Shown: positions 1 to 8,018 of the stretch, piece by piece
Numbering within the stretch: the stretch's first letter is position 1
Layout of the letters: each line of letters opens with the position of its first letter
Assembly (NCBI GenBank): GCA_964242305.1
Contig: CAXTBB010000002.1
Coordinates: forward strand, 1 to 64,000
Direction of reading: 5' to 3'
From: DATLGB01 sp964242305
GTDB taxonomy: Bacteria; Actinomycetota; Thermoleophilia; Solirubrobacterales; Solirubrobacteraceae
Length of the DNA: 64,000 bases
The notes under the pieces: model-generated
What the model saw: only the letters and a program-made list of their open reading frames with translations
Told to the model about the DNA's origin: nothing
Database searches by the model: none
Position numbers and translations under genes: made by a program

Positions 1-1164
1 CACGTCTACAAGGGCGTCTACGAGGGCTGGTACTGCCCACGCTGCGCGGATTTCAAGACGGAGGCCGAGATCGGGCCGGACAACACCTGCAAGATCCACC
101 TGATCCCGCTCACGCGCGAGAACGAGGAGAACTGGTTCTTCCGGCTGTCGTCCTTCCAGTCCCAGCTCGAGCAGCTCTACGCCGATCAGCTCGACTTCGT
201 CACCCCGCGGGTCCGGTACAACGAGGCGCTGTCGTTCATCAGCGGCGGCCTGCAGGACGTCTCGCTGAGCCGGGCGAACCTGACCTGGGGCGTGACCGTC
301 CCGTGGGACCCCGACCACGTCTTCTACGTCTGGTTCGACGCGCTGCTCAACTACGTGACGGCGCTGCGCTTCGCCGATCCCGACCAGGACCTCACCGACA
401 CGTTCTGGCCCGCGACGTACCACGTCATGGGCAAGGACATCCTCAAGTTCCACTGCGTGTTCTGGCCCGCGCTGCTGCTCGCCGCCGGCTACGAGCTGCC
501 CAAGCACGTCCTCGTCCACGGCTTCCTGCTGATGAACGAGCACAAGATGTCCAAGAGCCTGGGCAACGTGCTCGACCCCTTCACGATCATCGACCAGTTC
601 GGCACCGACGCGCTGCGCTACTACTGCTTCCGCGAGGTCTCCTTCGGGCTGGACGGCAACGTGTCGCCGGCCGGCTTCGAGGAGCGCTACTCGTCCGAGC
701 TCGCCAACGACTACGGCAACCTCGCCAGCCGCACCCTGAACATGCTGCGCCGCTACGCCGACGCGCGGGTGCCCGACGCCGAGCCCGACCCCGCGCTGGC
801 CGCCGACTTCGCCGACCTGCCCCGGGAGGTGTGCGACCTGCTCGACCGCGCCGAGGTCACCCAGGCCCTCGAGCGCGTCTGGGTCCGCGTCCGGCGCCTG
901 AACCGCTATGTCGAGGAGCAGGCGCCCTGGAAGCTGGCCAAGGACCCCGACCAGGCGGGCCACCTCGCGGTCGTCCTGCGCTCGCTCGCCGAGGGCCTGC
1001 GCACGGTGACCGTCCTCCTGCATCCCTACCTGCCCGAGAGCACCGACAAGCTGCTCGCCGCGCTGGGCGACGCGCGTACGGACGTCGCCGACGCCGGCTT
1101 CGGGACCGGCCGCCCCGGCGCGCCCATCGGCGAGCTGGCGCCGCTGTTCCCCAAGCCGCAGTGA
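1..1164 (+). CDS. metG: Methionyl-tRNA synthetase, 5'-truncated
   Basis: Charges tRNA-Met with methionine in the cytoplasm. The reading frame is open from the first base, so the N-terminus, including the HIGH motif, lies outside the window; 387 residues remain. A zinc-knuckle CPRC sits at residues 12-15. The KMSKS loop is at residues 182-186 (bases 544-558), followed by the helical anticodon-binding region. The C-terminus ends shortly after this region, without a tRNA-binding EMAP domain, so this is the short form; the separate csaA-like protein at 39349 carries such a domain alone. The stop overlaps the tatD start (GTGA), so the two are probably co-transcribed and translationally coupled. 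Confidence 0.97.
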   Translation, partial: HVYKGVYEGWYCPRCADFKTEAEIGPDNTCKIHLIPLTRENEENWFFRLSSFQSQLEQLYADQLDFVTPRVRYNEALSFISGGLQDVSLSRANLTWGVTVPWDPDHVFYVWFDALLNYVTALRFADPDQDLTDTFWPATYHVMGKDILKFHCVFWPALLLAAGYELPKHVLVHGFLLMNEHKMSKSLGNVLDPFTIIDQFGTDALRYYCFREVSFGLDGNVSPAGFEERYSSELANDYGNLASRTLNMLRRYADARVPDAEPDPALAADFADLPREVCDLLDRAEVTQALERVWVRVRRLNRYVEEQAPWKLAKDPDQAGHLAVVLRSLAEGLRTVTVLLHPYLPESTDKLLAALGDARTDVADAGFGTGRPGAPIGELAPLFPKPQ

Positions 1165-1913
1165 TCGACAGCCACACCCACCTGGACTCGACGCCGGGCG
1201 ACGACGCCGACATCGTCGCTCGCGCGCAGGCGGCGGGCGTGACCAAGCTGCTGACGATCGGGACCGACGTGGAGAACAGCCGCGCCGCGCTCGCCGCGGC
1301 CGCCGCGTACCCGGGCGTCGTCTACGCGGCGGTCGGCTGGCACCCCAACCACGCCGGCGACTACCGCGACGAGCACGCCGAGGCCCTGCGCGAGCTCGCC
1401 GGCGACCCCGCCTGCCGGGCGATCGGCGAGACCGGCCTGGACTACTTCCGCGACCACGCCGCCCACGAGGTCCAGGCCCGCGCGTTCGCCGCGCAGATCG
1501 AGATCGCCCGCGACACCGGGAAGCCCCTCGTCATCCACACCCGCGAGGCCGACGACGACACGATCGCCACGCTGACCCGCGACGCCCAGGACGTCACCGT
1601 GATCCTGCACTGCTTCTCGATGGCGTCGCGCTTCGACGAGTGCCTCGAGCACGGCTGGTACGTCTCCTACGCGGGCAACGTCACGTATCCGAAGAACCAG
1701 GCGCTGGCCGCGACCGCGCTGCGTGTCCCGCTCGACCGCATCCTGGTGGAGACCGACGCGCCGTACCTGACCCCGCAGGTCGTGCGCAAGGAACGCAACC
1801 AGCCCGCCTACGTGGCGCACACCGCACGCTTCGTCGCCGAGGCCCGCGGGATCGCCTACGAGGAGCTCGAGGCGGCGGTCGAGGCGAACGCCGCGCAGCT
1901 CTTCGGCTGGTGA
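1161..1913 (+). CDS. tatD: TatD family metal-dependent hydrolase/DNase
   Basis: A 250-residue TIM-barrel metallohydrolase of the TatD family, a 3'-5' exonuclease linked to DNA repair and quality control. The N-terminal HTH metal motif (IDSHTHLDS), the GETGLDY motif, the VIHTRE motif and the closing ETDAPYL motif are all present, so the active site looks intact. The start is GTG at 1161, overlapping the metG stop by 4 bases and placing the first metal ligands at residues 5 and 7 as in the family. Its stop overlaps the next start in the same way. The metG-tatD-ksgA-ispE order is conserved in actinobacteria. Confidence 0.95.
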   Translation: MIDSHTHLDSTPGDDADIVARAQAAGVTKLLTIGTDVENSRAALAAAAAYPGVVYAAVGWHPNHAGDYRDEHAEALRELAGDPACRAIGETGLDYFRDHAAHEVQARAFAAQIEIARDTGKPLVIHTREADDDTIATLTRDAQDVTVILHCFSMASRFDECLEHGWYVSYAGNVTYPKNQALAATALRVPLDRILVETDAPYLTPQVVRKERNQPAYVAHTARFVAEARGIAYEELEAAVEANAAQLFGW

Positions 1914-2725
1914 GCGAGCCGACCCAGCCGAGCCTGCGCCGCCTCCGGCAGTTCGGCATCCGGCCGGTCCGCGACCTCGGCCAGAACTTCCTGATCGACT
2001 CGAACCTGCTCGACGTCATCGCGCGGGAGGCGGACCTCGCCGCCGGTGACGTCGTGCTGGAGGTCGGCGGCGGCCTCGGCGTCCTCTCCGAGCACCTCGC
2101 CGCCACGGCGGCCCACGTGCACGTCGTGGAGATCGACGCACGGCTCGAACCCGCGCTGCGCGACGCCCTGGCCCCGTTCGCCAACACCACGCTGCACCTC
2201 GGCGACGCCGTGAAACTCGACTACACCGCGCTCGACCCCGCCCCGACGAAGGTGATCGCGAACCTCCCGTACGGCGTCGCCGCCACCGTCATGCTCGACA
2301 CGGTCGTCACGCTGCCCAGCGTGACCCGCTGGGTGGCCATGGTCCAGCGGGAGGTGGGGGAGCGGCTCGCGGCGCAGCCTGGCACCCCGGCCTATGGGGC
2401 TCCGTCCGTGCTCGCCCAGCTCTCATGCGACGTGAAGGTGGCGCGGTCAGTCTCCCGGACGGTGTTCCACCCGGTCCCCAACGTCGACTCCGTGCTCGTC
2501 CGCCTCGAGCGGACCGGGCCCCCGGCGCCCGCCGACGTGCGGCGCCTGGTCAGCGCCGGGTTCGCCCACCGGCGCAAGGCGCTCCCGCGCTCGCTGGCGA
2601 CCTCCGGCGCCGCCGACCGCGACGCCGCCCGCCGGGCGCTCACGGACCTCGGCCTGCCCGACGACATCCGCGCGGAGCGCCTCGCACCACCCCAGTGGGT
2701 CGCCCTCGCCGAGGCGCTCCGGTGA
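1910..2725 (+). CDS. rsmA: 16S rRNA (adenine1518/1519-N6)-dimethyltransferase
   Basis: RsmA/KsgA dimethylates two adjacent adenosines near the 3' end of 16S rRNA during small-subunit maturation, using S-adenosylmethionine. The protein is 271 residues. DLGQNFLID near the N-terminus, the SAM-binding VLEVGGGLGVL motif and the catalytic NLPY motif (IANLPYGVA) are all visible. The C-terminal part has the usual small helical domain (VSAGFAHRRKALPRSL). GTG at 1910 is the chosen start because it overlaps the tatD stop and sits just before the conserved LRQFGIRP segment. A longer open frame upstream is only a shadow of tatD. Confidence 0.96.
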   Translation: MSEPTQPSLRRLRQFGIRPVRDLGQNFLIDSNLLDVIAREADLAAGDVVLEVGGGLGVLSEHLAATAAHVHVVEIDARLEPALRDALAPFANTTLHLGDAVKLDYTALDPAPTKVIANLPYGVAATVMLDTVVTLPSVTRWVAMVQREVGERLAAQPGTPAYGAPSVLAQLSCDVKVARSVSRTVFHPVPNVDSVLVRLERTGPPAPADVRRLVSAGFAHRRKALPRSLATSGAADRDAARRALTDLGLPDDIRAERLAPPQWVALAEALR

Positions 2726-3549
2726 CGCGGGCGGCGCGCGTGCTGAGGACGACGGCGCCCGGGAAGGTCAACCTGTGCCTGTTCGTCGGCCGGCCGCGGG
2801 CGGACGGGTATCACCCGCTCGTCTCCATCTTCCAGTCGGTCTCGCTGGCCGACGAGCTGACGCTGGTGGAAGTCCCCACCCGCCCGCGCGACGAGGTCGT
2901 CTGCCCCGGCGTCACGGGCCCCAATCTGGCCGCGAAGGCCCTCGCCGCCTACCGCGCCGGCAGCGGCTACGACGGGCCGCCCGTCCGGATCACGATCGTC
3001 AAGCGGGTGCCGGTCGCCGCCGGCATGGGCGGTGGGTCGGGAGACGCCGCCGCCGCGCTGCGCCTGATCGCCGAGCTGGCCGGGCGCCCGAACGACCCGC
3101 TCCTGCACCAGATCGCGCCCGCCCTCGGCGCCGACGTCCCCTTCCAGCTCGTCACCGGACGCGCGCTGGTCACCGGCATCGGCGAGCGCGTCGAGCCACT
3201 CCCGCCCGGCCCACCGGCGGCGCTCGTCCTCTCCCCGAGCGACCACGCGCTCAGCACCCCACGGGTCTACGCGCAGGCGGACCACCTCGCGTCCACCCGG
3301 ACCGACCTCGCGGGCCCCGAACGCGACGTCCGCGCCGGCGCCCTCCCGAACGTCAACGACCTCCAGGACGCCGCCCGCTCCCTGGACCCGACGCTCGACC
3401 CGCGCCTCCAGCAGCTCCACGACGCCGGCGCCATCAGCGTCCTCGTGGCCGGGTCCGGGCCGACCGCCTTCGGCGCCTTCGACGACCCCGAGAAGGCTGC
3501 CGCCGTCGCCGCGGTCCTCCCCGGCGCGATCGCCGTCGAGCCGTGCTGA
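2722..3549 (+). CDS. ispE: 4-diphosphocytidyl-2-C-methyl-D-erythritol kinase
   Basis: A GHMP-family kinase that phosphorylates CDP-methylerythritol in the MEP (non-mevalonate) isoprenoid pathway. The 275-residue protein starts with APGKVNLCLFVG, typical of IspE, and has the ATP-binding glycine/serine loop PVAAGMGGGSGDAAAAL. The C-terminal glycine motif VAGSGPTAFG is present. The GTG start overlaps the ksgA stop (GTGA), continuing the coupled operon. The ksgA-ispE pairing is common in actinobacteria. Confidence 0.95.
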   Translation: MTRAARVLRTTAPGKVNLCLFVGRPRADGYHPLVSIFQSVSLADELTLVEVPTRPRDEVVCPGVTGPNLAAKALAAYRAGSGYDGPPVRITIVKRVPVAAGMGGGSGDAAAALRLIAELAGRPNDPLLHQIAPALGADVPFQLVTGRALVTGIGERVEPLPPGPPAALVLSPSDHALSTPRVYAQADHLASTRTDLAGPERDVRAGALPNVNDLQDAARSLDPTLDPRLQQLHDAGAISVLVAGSGPTAFGAFDDPEKAAAVAAVLPGAIAVEPC

Positions 3550-4103
3550 GGATCATCGTCCCCGCGCTGGTGGCCTTCGTCGCCCTCGGCCTGCTCACCC
3601 TCCACCACGGCCCCCTCGGGATCGACCGTGCCGCCTTCGATGCCCTCGACTCGATCGTCACCCCGACGGGCCGCCACGTCGTTCGCGTCCTCACCGAGAT
3701 CGGCTCCTATCCCGCGATCGTGCTCGTCGGCGCGGCCGGCGCCACGATCGCCGCCCGGCAGGGCCGCACCGACACGGCGATCGCGCTCGCGATCGGCGTC
3801 CTCCTCGTGATCCTGACCGTCACGGTCACCAAGCAGATCTGGGACCGCCCGCGCCCCGTCGGCCGCTTCTACGACCCCCAGGGGCACTCGTTCCCGTCTG
3901 GTCACAGTGCCTATGCGATCACCTGGATCGCCGCCGCGGCGGCCATCGGCGGGCGCCGTCTGATCCTGAGTGCGATGCTTGTCGCCGTAACGATCGGGGT
4001 GTGCCGCCTCTATCTTCATGTGCACTACCTGACTGACGTCCTCGGCGGCTACGCGCTGGGAGCCGCCGTCTTCGCACCCGTTCTGGCCCGGACGAGACCT
4101 TGA
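3543..4103 (+). CDS. PAP2-family membrane phosphatase
   Basis: A 186-residue integral membrane lipid phosphatase of the type 2 phosphatidic acid phosphatase family, possibly acting on undecaprenyl pyrophosphate or phosphatidic acid. The three catalytic motifs are intact: KQIWDRPRP, the PSGH signature (HSFPSGHSAYA) and RLYLHVHYLTDVLGG. Four to five hydrophobic segments surround them. Translation starts at GTG 3543, 7 bases inside ispE. Its position behind an isoprenoid gene suggests a role in recycling isoprenoid carrier lipid, but the substrate cannot be read from sequence. Confidence 0.88.
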   Translation: MLRIIVPALVAFVALGLLTLHHGPLGIDRAAFDALDSIVTPTGRHVVRVLTEIGSYPAIVLVGAAGATIAARQGRTDTAIALAIGVLLVILTVTVTKQIWDRPRPVGRFYDPQGHSFPSGHSAYAITWIAAAAAIGGRRLILSAMLVAVTIGVCRLYLHVHYLTDVLGGYALGAAVFAPVLARTRP

Positions 4104-4321
4104 GCAACCACGCCCTCACCTACCTGATCGCCGCGTTCGTCGGCGTCACCAGCCTGGCCTTGTGGTCGTGGCTGATCCTCGTCCCGGCCTACACCGCGTA
4201 CACGCGCTGGTGGCAGCGTGCCGCCGCGGTGGTCATGAGCGTCTACGTCCTCGCCGCGATGCTGACCGCCGGTGGGCTCATCGGCGCGATCTTCCTCTGG
4301 TACTACGACCGCATCGCGTGA
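4100..4321 (+). CDS. Small two-helix membrane protein, unknown function
   Basis: A 73-residue protein with two hydrophobic helices (about residues 5-30 and 42-66) separated by an aromatic, basic turn (AYTRWWQR). The start is TTG at 4100, overlapping the PAP2 stop (TTGA), which argues that it is a real last gene of the operon. I do not recognise the family. Codon use matches the neighbours. Confidence 0.6.
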   Translation: MSNHALTYLIAAFVGVTSLALWSWLILVPAYTAYTRWWQRAAAVVMSVYVLAAMLTAGGLIGAIFLWYYDRIA

Positions 4322-4418
4322 TCCGTCTAACTTCCCAATCCCGGCTCACCTACTTGGTGGTCCGTCTCACTTCCCAATCTTCCAATCCCGAATCACCGAC
4401 TCGGTGACTGCGAGGCCA
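4322..4418 (+). repeat. Repeat-rich intergenic stretch with a 15-bp palindrome
   Basis: This gap is clearly less GC-rich than its surroundings. It holds two near-identical copies of CCGTCTMACTTCCCAATC (4323-4340 and 4361-4378), a partial third copy (TTCCAATCCC) and a palindrome TCACCGACTCGGTGA (4393-4407). No T-run follows the palindrome, so it is not a textbook terminator. It may be a degraded mobile element or a regulatory region for the PucR-type gene that follows. Confidence 0.55.
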
Positions 4419-5678
4419 ATGTCAGAGCCCGTCGCCGCGCAGCACGACCTGGAGGCGCTGCACGCGGTCACGGACGCCGTCGCGGCCGGCGCCGGCCTGC
4501 CCGAGGTCGTTCGTGCCGCGGGGCGCGCCCTGGACGCGAGCCTGGTCCTGCTCGACCACACCAGCGCCGTGCTCGCCGTCACGGCTCGCTCGAGCGCCGA
4601 CGAGCGCTCGCTGATGGCCGACGTCCAAGGCGTGGAGACGCAGGAGCTCAAGGTCGGCGGCGCCCTCGTCGGCCGGATGCGCATGCGCTACCGCACCGGC
4701 CCGCCGCCCCCCGCGCCCTTCCTGAACATGGTGCTGACGCTGCTCGCGTCGGAGGTCGAGCGCCTGCGCGCCCCCGAGCGCCAGTCCGAGGTCGCCCAGG
4801 AGACCTTCCTGCGCGCGCTGCTGGAGCGCAACGTGACCGACCGCGGGGACATCCTCGCGCGCGCCAGCGAGATGGGCCTCGACCTCGGCGGTGGCGGCGC
4901 CGTCGTCGTCGTCCGCGCCCATCACTTCGCCGTCAGCGAGATGGACTGGCGCGGCCGTGTCCTCGCCGTCGCCGACCGCGCCACCCGCGCGACCGCCCCC
5001 GGCGCGCTGCTCGCCGTCCTCGATCATCCCGCCAGCGCCGCCACCGGCATGATCGTGATGCTCGTCGCCGCCGACAGCCAGGACGCCGTCCGCCGCTGCG
5101 CCGGCGTCGTCGCCCGCGAGCTGCAGGCCGCGCTGGGCGGCTTCACCTTCGCCGTCGGCCACTCGCGGCTCGCGCCCGACGCCGCCGACCTCTACCGCGC
5201 CGGCCAGGAGGCATTATTGGCTGCCAACGTCGCCGAGGCGACCCCGGGCGGCGACAGCGAGCAGGACGCCGCCGTGCTGGCCTTCGAGGACACCGGCGCC
5301 TACCGCCTGCTGCTCCCCGCCATGAGCGAGGACCCCGGCGAACTGCACCGCTTCTACGACGAGACGATCGCGCCGCTGGTCGCCTACGACGACCAGTACG
5401 AGACGGACCTCGTCACCACGCTCGAGACGTTCCTGGACTGCGACGGCAACGTCGCCAACACCGCCGGGCGCCTCTACACGCACCGGCACACGATCCGCTA
5501 CCGCCTCGTCCGCGTCCACGAGCTGACCGGCCACGACGTGTCGAGCACGGACGGCCGCGAGCGCCTCGGCCTCGGCCTGAAGGCCATGCGCGTGCTGGGC
5601 ATCTCCCCGCCCGGCGGCCCTGCCCGCGAGCGCGGCGCCGGCGGCGGCCGCGTGCCCCGCGAGCCCAAAGACCGCTAA
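4419..5678 (+). CDS. PucR-type transcriptional regulator
   Basis: A 419-residue regulator with the CdaR/PucR layout. The N-terminal sensor-like region spans roughly residues 1-130, followed by a GGDEF-like PucR middle domain. The C-terminal helix-turn-helix is evident in LVTTLETFLDCDGNVANTA, then LYTHRHTIRYRLVRV. Such proteins control purine, sugar-acid or amino-acid use, but nothing nearby fixes the ligand. The ATG at 4419 is preferred over the longer open frame because the upstream part crosses the repeat-rich gap. One codon is TTA (5214-5216, leucine 266), which is exceptional in this GC-rich window. Confidence 0.85.
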   Translation: MSEPVAAQHDLEALHAVTDAVAAGAGLPEVVRAAGRALDASLVLLDHTSAVLAVTARSSADERSLMADVQGVETQELKVGGALVGRMRMRYRTGPPPPAPFLNMVLTLLASEVERLRAPERQSEVAQETFLRALLERNVTDRGDILARASEMGLDLGGGGAVVVVRAHHFAVSEMDWRGRVLAVADRATRATAPGALLAVLDHPASAATGMIVMLVAADSQDAVRRCAGVVARELQAALGGFTFAVGHSRLAPDAADLYRAGQEALLAANVAEATPGGDSEQDAAVLAFEDTGAYRLLLPAMSEDPGELHRFYDETIAPLVAYDDQYETDLVTTLETFLDCDGNVANTAGRLYTHRHTIRYRLVRVHELTGHDVSSTDGRERLGLGLKAMRVLGISPPGGPARERGAGGGRVPREPKDR

Positions 5679-5714
5679 GACACACGCCCGGCCGCCCCGC
5701 CATGAACCGGGTAG

Positions 5715-6136
5715 ATGGCTCGGTTCCTCCTGCGCCGCGTCGCCTCCGGGATCGGGGTGGTCTTCCTCACCGCCGTGTTCGCGTACGGCAGCTGGCGGGT
5801 TCTACGGGCCGACCAGTTCGCCGGAGAGGGCTTCATCAGCGGCACCTGGAGCGATGTGCGCAATGCGCTCTCGCTGCACTGCGCAGAGCTCGACTGGCAG
5901 CAGAAGCTGCTCCCCGACGTGTGGATGATGATCGGGACGCTGCCGATCTTCGGCGCCTGCGTGCGGCTGACGCTGTCGTCCACGACGGAGGCGATGGGGG
6001 AGGACTTCGCGCGGACGGCCGCGGCCAAGGGGCTCACCCACCGGCTCGTCGTCCTCCGTCACGGGCGGGCGGCCTGGATGCCGCCCGTGCTCGCCTCGCG
6101 CGACCCGAAGATCCGCGCGTCCGGCGGCCTGGCTAG
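5715..6136 (+). pseudogene. Remnant of an oligopeptide ABC transporter permease (DppB-like)
   Basis: The start reads like an intact DppB/OppB permease: a basic N-terminus and first membrane helix (MARFLLRRVASGIGVVFLTA). After about 55 residues it jumps to the cytoplasmic coupling region (EDFARTAAAKGL, then RHGRAAW) and then to the family's C-terminal tail (DPKIRAS). Roughly 150 residues of membrane segments are missing between the first two pieces, and more between the second and third. An intact permease is about 310 residues. Both gene ends survive while the middle is lost, so this is a decayed gene, not a new small protein. No partner transporter genes remain nearby. Confidence 0.75.
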
Positions 6137-6606
6137 CGGCCGCGCTCGGCCAGCGAGCGGTCGAACGCCTCGATGCGCTGCGTGTCGAAGTAGAAGTCCT
6201 CCTGCTCGACGACCTTCCCCCAGCGCGTGCGCAGGACGAGGACGGTGCGGTTCTCATAGAGCCGCGTCCCGTCCGGATCGTCGGCGTGGTCGTCGAAGCG
6301 CACCCACAGCACGAGCGCCCATGGCGGACCGCTGACCGCGAGCGACCGGATCTGCCCCTGGATGCCCGCGGCCGTGAACAGGCGCAGGAAGCGGTCCATG
6401 CCCGTCCGGCCCGCCCACTCGCCCGCCCAGCGGTGGTCGCCGTCGTTGAAGCGCAGCACGAAGTCGTCCGCGTAGGCGTTCAGCAGCGCCGTGTGATCGC
6501 CTCGGTTGAGGGTGTCGACGTCGCGCGTGAACTTCAGGCGCAGCAGTTGGGGAAGGACGGCGCGACCGGCGGTGGCCAGCGCCGCGCCTGCGAGGACCTG
6601 CTTCAT
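6133..6606 (-). CDS. SnoaL/NTF2-like fold protein
   Basis: A 157-residue protein whose middle has the SnoaL-like (NTF2 superfamily) pattern: DVDTLNRGDHTALLNAYADD, then an aromatic strand region with GRTGMDRFLRLF, and a closing FYFDTQRIEAFD. These small alpha+beta barrels act as cyclases, isomerases or ligand binders. The short hydrophobic N-terminus (residues 1-25) could be a signal or anchor. It is transcribed divergently from a TetR regulator over a 43-base gap with an operator-like palindrome, so it is the likely target of that regulator. The gene start overlaps nothing; the stop abuts the DppB remnant. Confidence 0.75.
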   Translation of the reverse strand: MKQVLAGAALATAGRAVLPQLLRLKFTRDVDTLNRGDHTALLNAYADDFVLRFNDGDHRWAGEWAGRTGMDRFLRLFTAAGIQGQIRSLAVSGPPWALVLWVRFDDHADDPDGTRLYENRTVLVLRTRWGKVVEQEDFYFDTQRIEAFDRSLAERGR

Positions 6607-6621
6607 GGGAGACCTCCTAGG

Positions 6622-6633
6622 TAGATCGCTCTA
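6622..6633. promoter_or_regulatory. Operator-like palindrome for the divergent TetR regulator
   Basis: TAGATCGCTCTA lies in the middle of the 43-base divergent gap. Its outer TAGA/TCTA arms are perfectly symmetric with four bases between. The layout resembles the TAGACC-RG-TCTA boxes known for LmrA/YxaF-type TetR repressors, and the regulator beside it has that family's look. A site here could control both directions. Confidence 0.5.
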
Positions 6634-6649
6634 GCGTACAGTCCACGCG

Positions 6650-7183
6650 ATGGTGACGCCGACGCGCGAGCGCATCCTCTACGCGACGGCCGAGTTGTTC
6701 CGGCGCCAGGGCTACAGCGGGACCGGCCTCAAGCAGGTCGTTCGCGAGGCCAAGGCGCCGTTCGGGTCGCTCTATCACCACTTCCCGGGCGGCAAGCAGC
6801 AGCTCGCGGACGAGGTCATCCGCACCGCCGGCGCGTTCTTCCAGGCGCACGTGACCGCGGTCTGGGACGAGGAGGACGGCGACCTCGAGCGCATCTTCGC
6901 CCGGGCGGCGGAGACGCTCGAGGCGACGGACTTCGAGGACGCCTGCCCGATCGCGACCGTCGCGCTCGAGGTGGCCAGCACGGACGACCACCTCCGGCAA
7001 GCGACCGCCGACGTCTTCGAGCAGTGGACCGCCGCGCTCGCCGAGCGCCTCGGCGACCGCGACGCCGCGCTCGGCGTCCTCGCCGCGCTCGAGGGCGCGT
7101 TCGTCCTCTGTCGCGCCCAGCGCAGCACCGCCCCCATGCACGCCGCCGGCCGCATGGTCGCCGCCGCTCACGCCGCGGCGTAG
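6650..7183 (+). CDS. TetR-family repressor, LmrA/YxaF-like
   Basis: A 177-residue TetR repressor. The N-terminal helix-turn-helix is canonical (TRERILYATAELFRRQGYSG, then GSLYHHFPGGKQQLADE). The GSLYHHFPGGK turn and the C-terminal region with DACPIATVALE resemble the LmrA/YxaF branch, which responds to flavonoids or other aromatics in Bacillus. It is divergent from the SnoaL-like gene and has an LmrA-box-like palindrome in the shared gap, so autorepression and control of the SnoaL-like gene are likely. The ligand is unknown. Confidence 0.85.
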   Translation: MVTPTRERILYATAELFRRQGYSGTGLKQVVREAKAPFGSLYHHFPGGKQQLADEVIRTAGAFFQAHVTAVWDEEDGDLERIFARAAETLEATDFEDACPIATVALEVASTDDHLRQATADVFEQWTAALAERLGDRDAALGVLAALEGAFVLCRAQRSTAPMHAAGRMVAAAHAAA

Positions 7184-7192
7184 GCTGCCGCG

Positions 7193-7990
7193 ATGCGCAT
7201 CGGGATCATCACGGGTTCGGGGACGTACGCGCTGCCAGAGCTCGCGGCCACGCCGCCCGAGCCCGTGGAGACCGAGTGGGGGACGGCGCAGGTCAGCCGC
7301 GGGACGTTCGCCGGCGCCGACGTCGTCCACGTGTCCCGGCACGGTGAGGGCCACCGGCGGCTGTCCAACCACGTCACCCATCGCGCCAACGTCGACGCCC
7401 TGCGCCAGGCCGGGTGCGACGCCGTGCTCGCGGTCACGGTCTGCGGCGCGGTCGACCCGGGCGTCGAGCTCGGCTCGCTGGTGGTCTTCGACGACGTCCA
7501 CTTCGTCTCCAACCGCCTCGCCGACGGGACGCTGTGCACGTTCCACGACACGCCCGGCGACCCGCGCCGCGGCCACTGGATCTACGAGGACCCGTACTCG
7601 CCCGAGCTGCGGCGGGCCCTGCTCGCCGGCGCCGCGACGGCCGGCGTGACCGCGCGCGACGGCGGCTGCTACGGCCACGTCGACGGGCCGCGCTTCAACA
7701 CCAAGGCGGAGATCCGCGGGCTGGCGGCGTGCGGGGTGACCGCCGTCTCCCAGACCGCCGGGCCCGAGACCGTGCTGTGCGGCGAGGCCGAGCTGCCCCT
7801 CGGGCTCGTCGGCTACGCGACCGACTACGCCAACGGCGTCACGGACGTGGCGACGCCGGTGGAACGGCTGCTGGAGCTGATCGCCGCGTCGACGGCGACG
7901 TTCGCGGCCGTGCTCGCCGCGGCGGTGGGAAAGATCGACCCCGGGGCGCTCGCGCCCGCCGGGATCAACTACCGCTTTCACGACGGGTGA
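7193..7990 (+). CDS. S-methyl-5'-thioadenosine/purine nucleoside phosphorylase family
   Basis: A 265-residue phosphorylase of the MTAP/PNP superfamily, which splits methylthioadenosine or purine nucleosides with phosphate in sulfur and purine salvage. The N-terminal phosphate loop (IGIITGSGTY), the SRHGEGHR segment, the VDGPRFNTKAEIR motif and the base-binding region TDYANGV are visible. An aspartate in TDY is usual for adenine-type substrates, but assignment between MTAP, MTIP and PNP is not certain. It starts 9 bases after the TetR gene and may be co-transcribed with it. Confidence 0.85.
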   Translation: MRIGIITGSGTYALPELAATPPEPVETEWGTAQVSRGTFAGADVVHVSRHGEGHRRLSNHVTHRANVDALRQAGCDAVLAVTVCGAVDPGVELGSLVVFDDVHFVSNRLADGTLCTFHDTPGDPRRGHWIYEDPYSPELRRALLAGAATAGVTARDGGCYGHVDGPRFNTKAEIRGLAACGVTAVSQTAGPETVLCGEAELPLGLVGYATDYANGVTDVATPVERLLELIAASTATFAAVLAAAVGKIDPGALAPAGINYRFHDG

Positions 7991-7994
7991 CGGA

Positions 7995-8014
7995 AACGGG
8001 GCGCCCGCCCCGTT
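7995..8014 (+). terminator. Strong hairpin between the phosphorylase and the EAL gene
   Basis: AACGGGGC and GCCCCGTT form a perfect 8-bp stem with a 4-base loop, starting 5 bases after the phosphorylase stop. Only two Ts follow, so it is a weak intrinsic terminator at best. It ends 4 bases before the ATG of the EAL gene and covers the place of its ribosome binding site, so it could also limit that gene's translation. Confidence 0.5.
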
Positions 8015-8018
8015 AGGT

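Noticed and set aside
4393..4407. Palindrome TCACCGACTCGGTGA taken as a terminator
   Set aside because: No T-run follows on either strand; it is kept only as a repeat feature.
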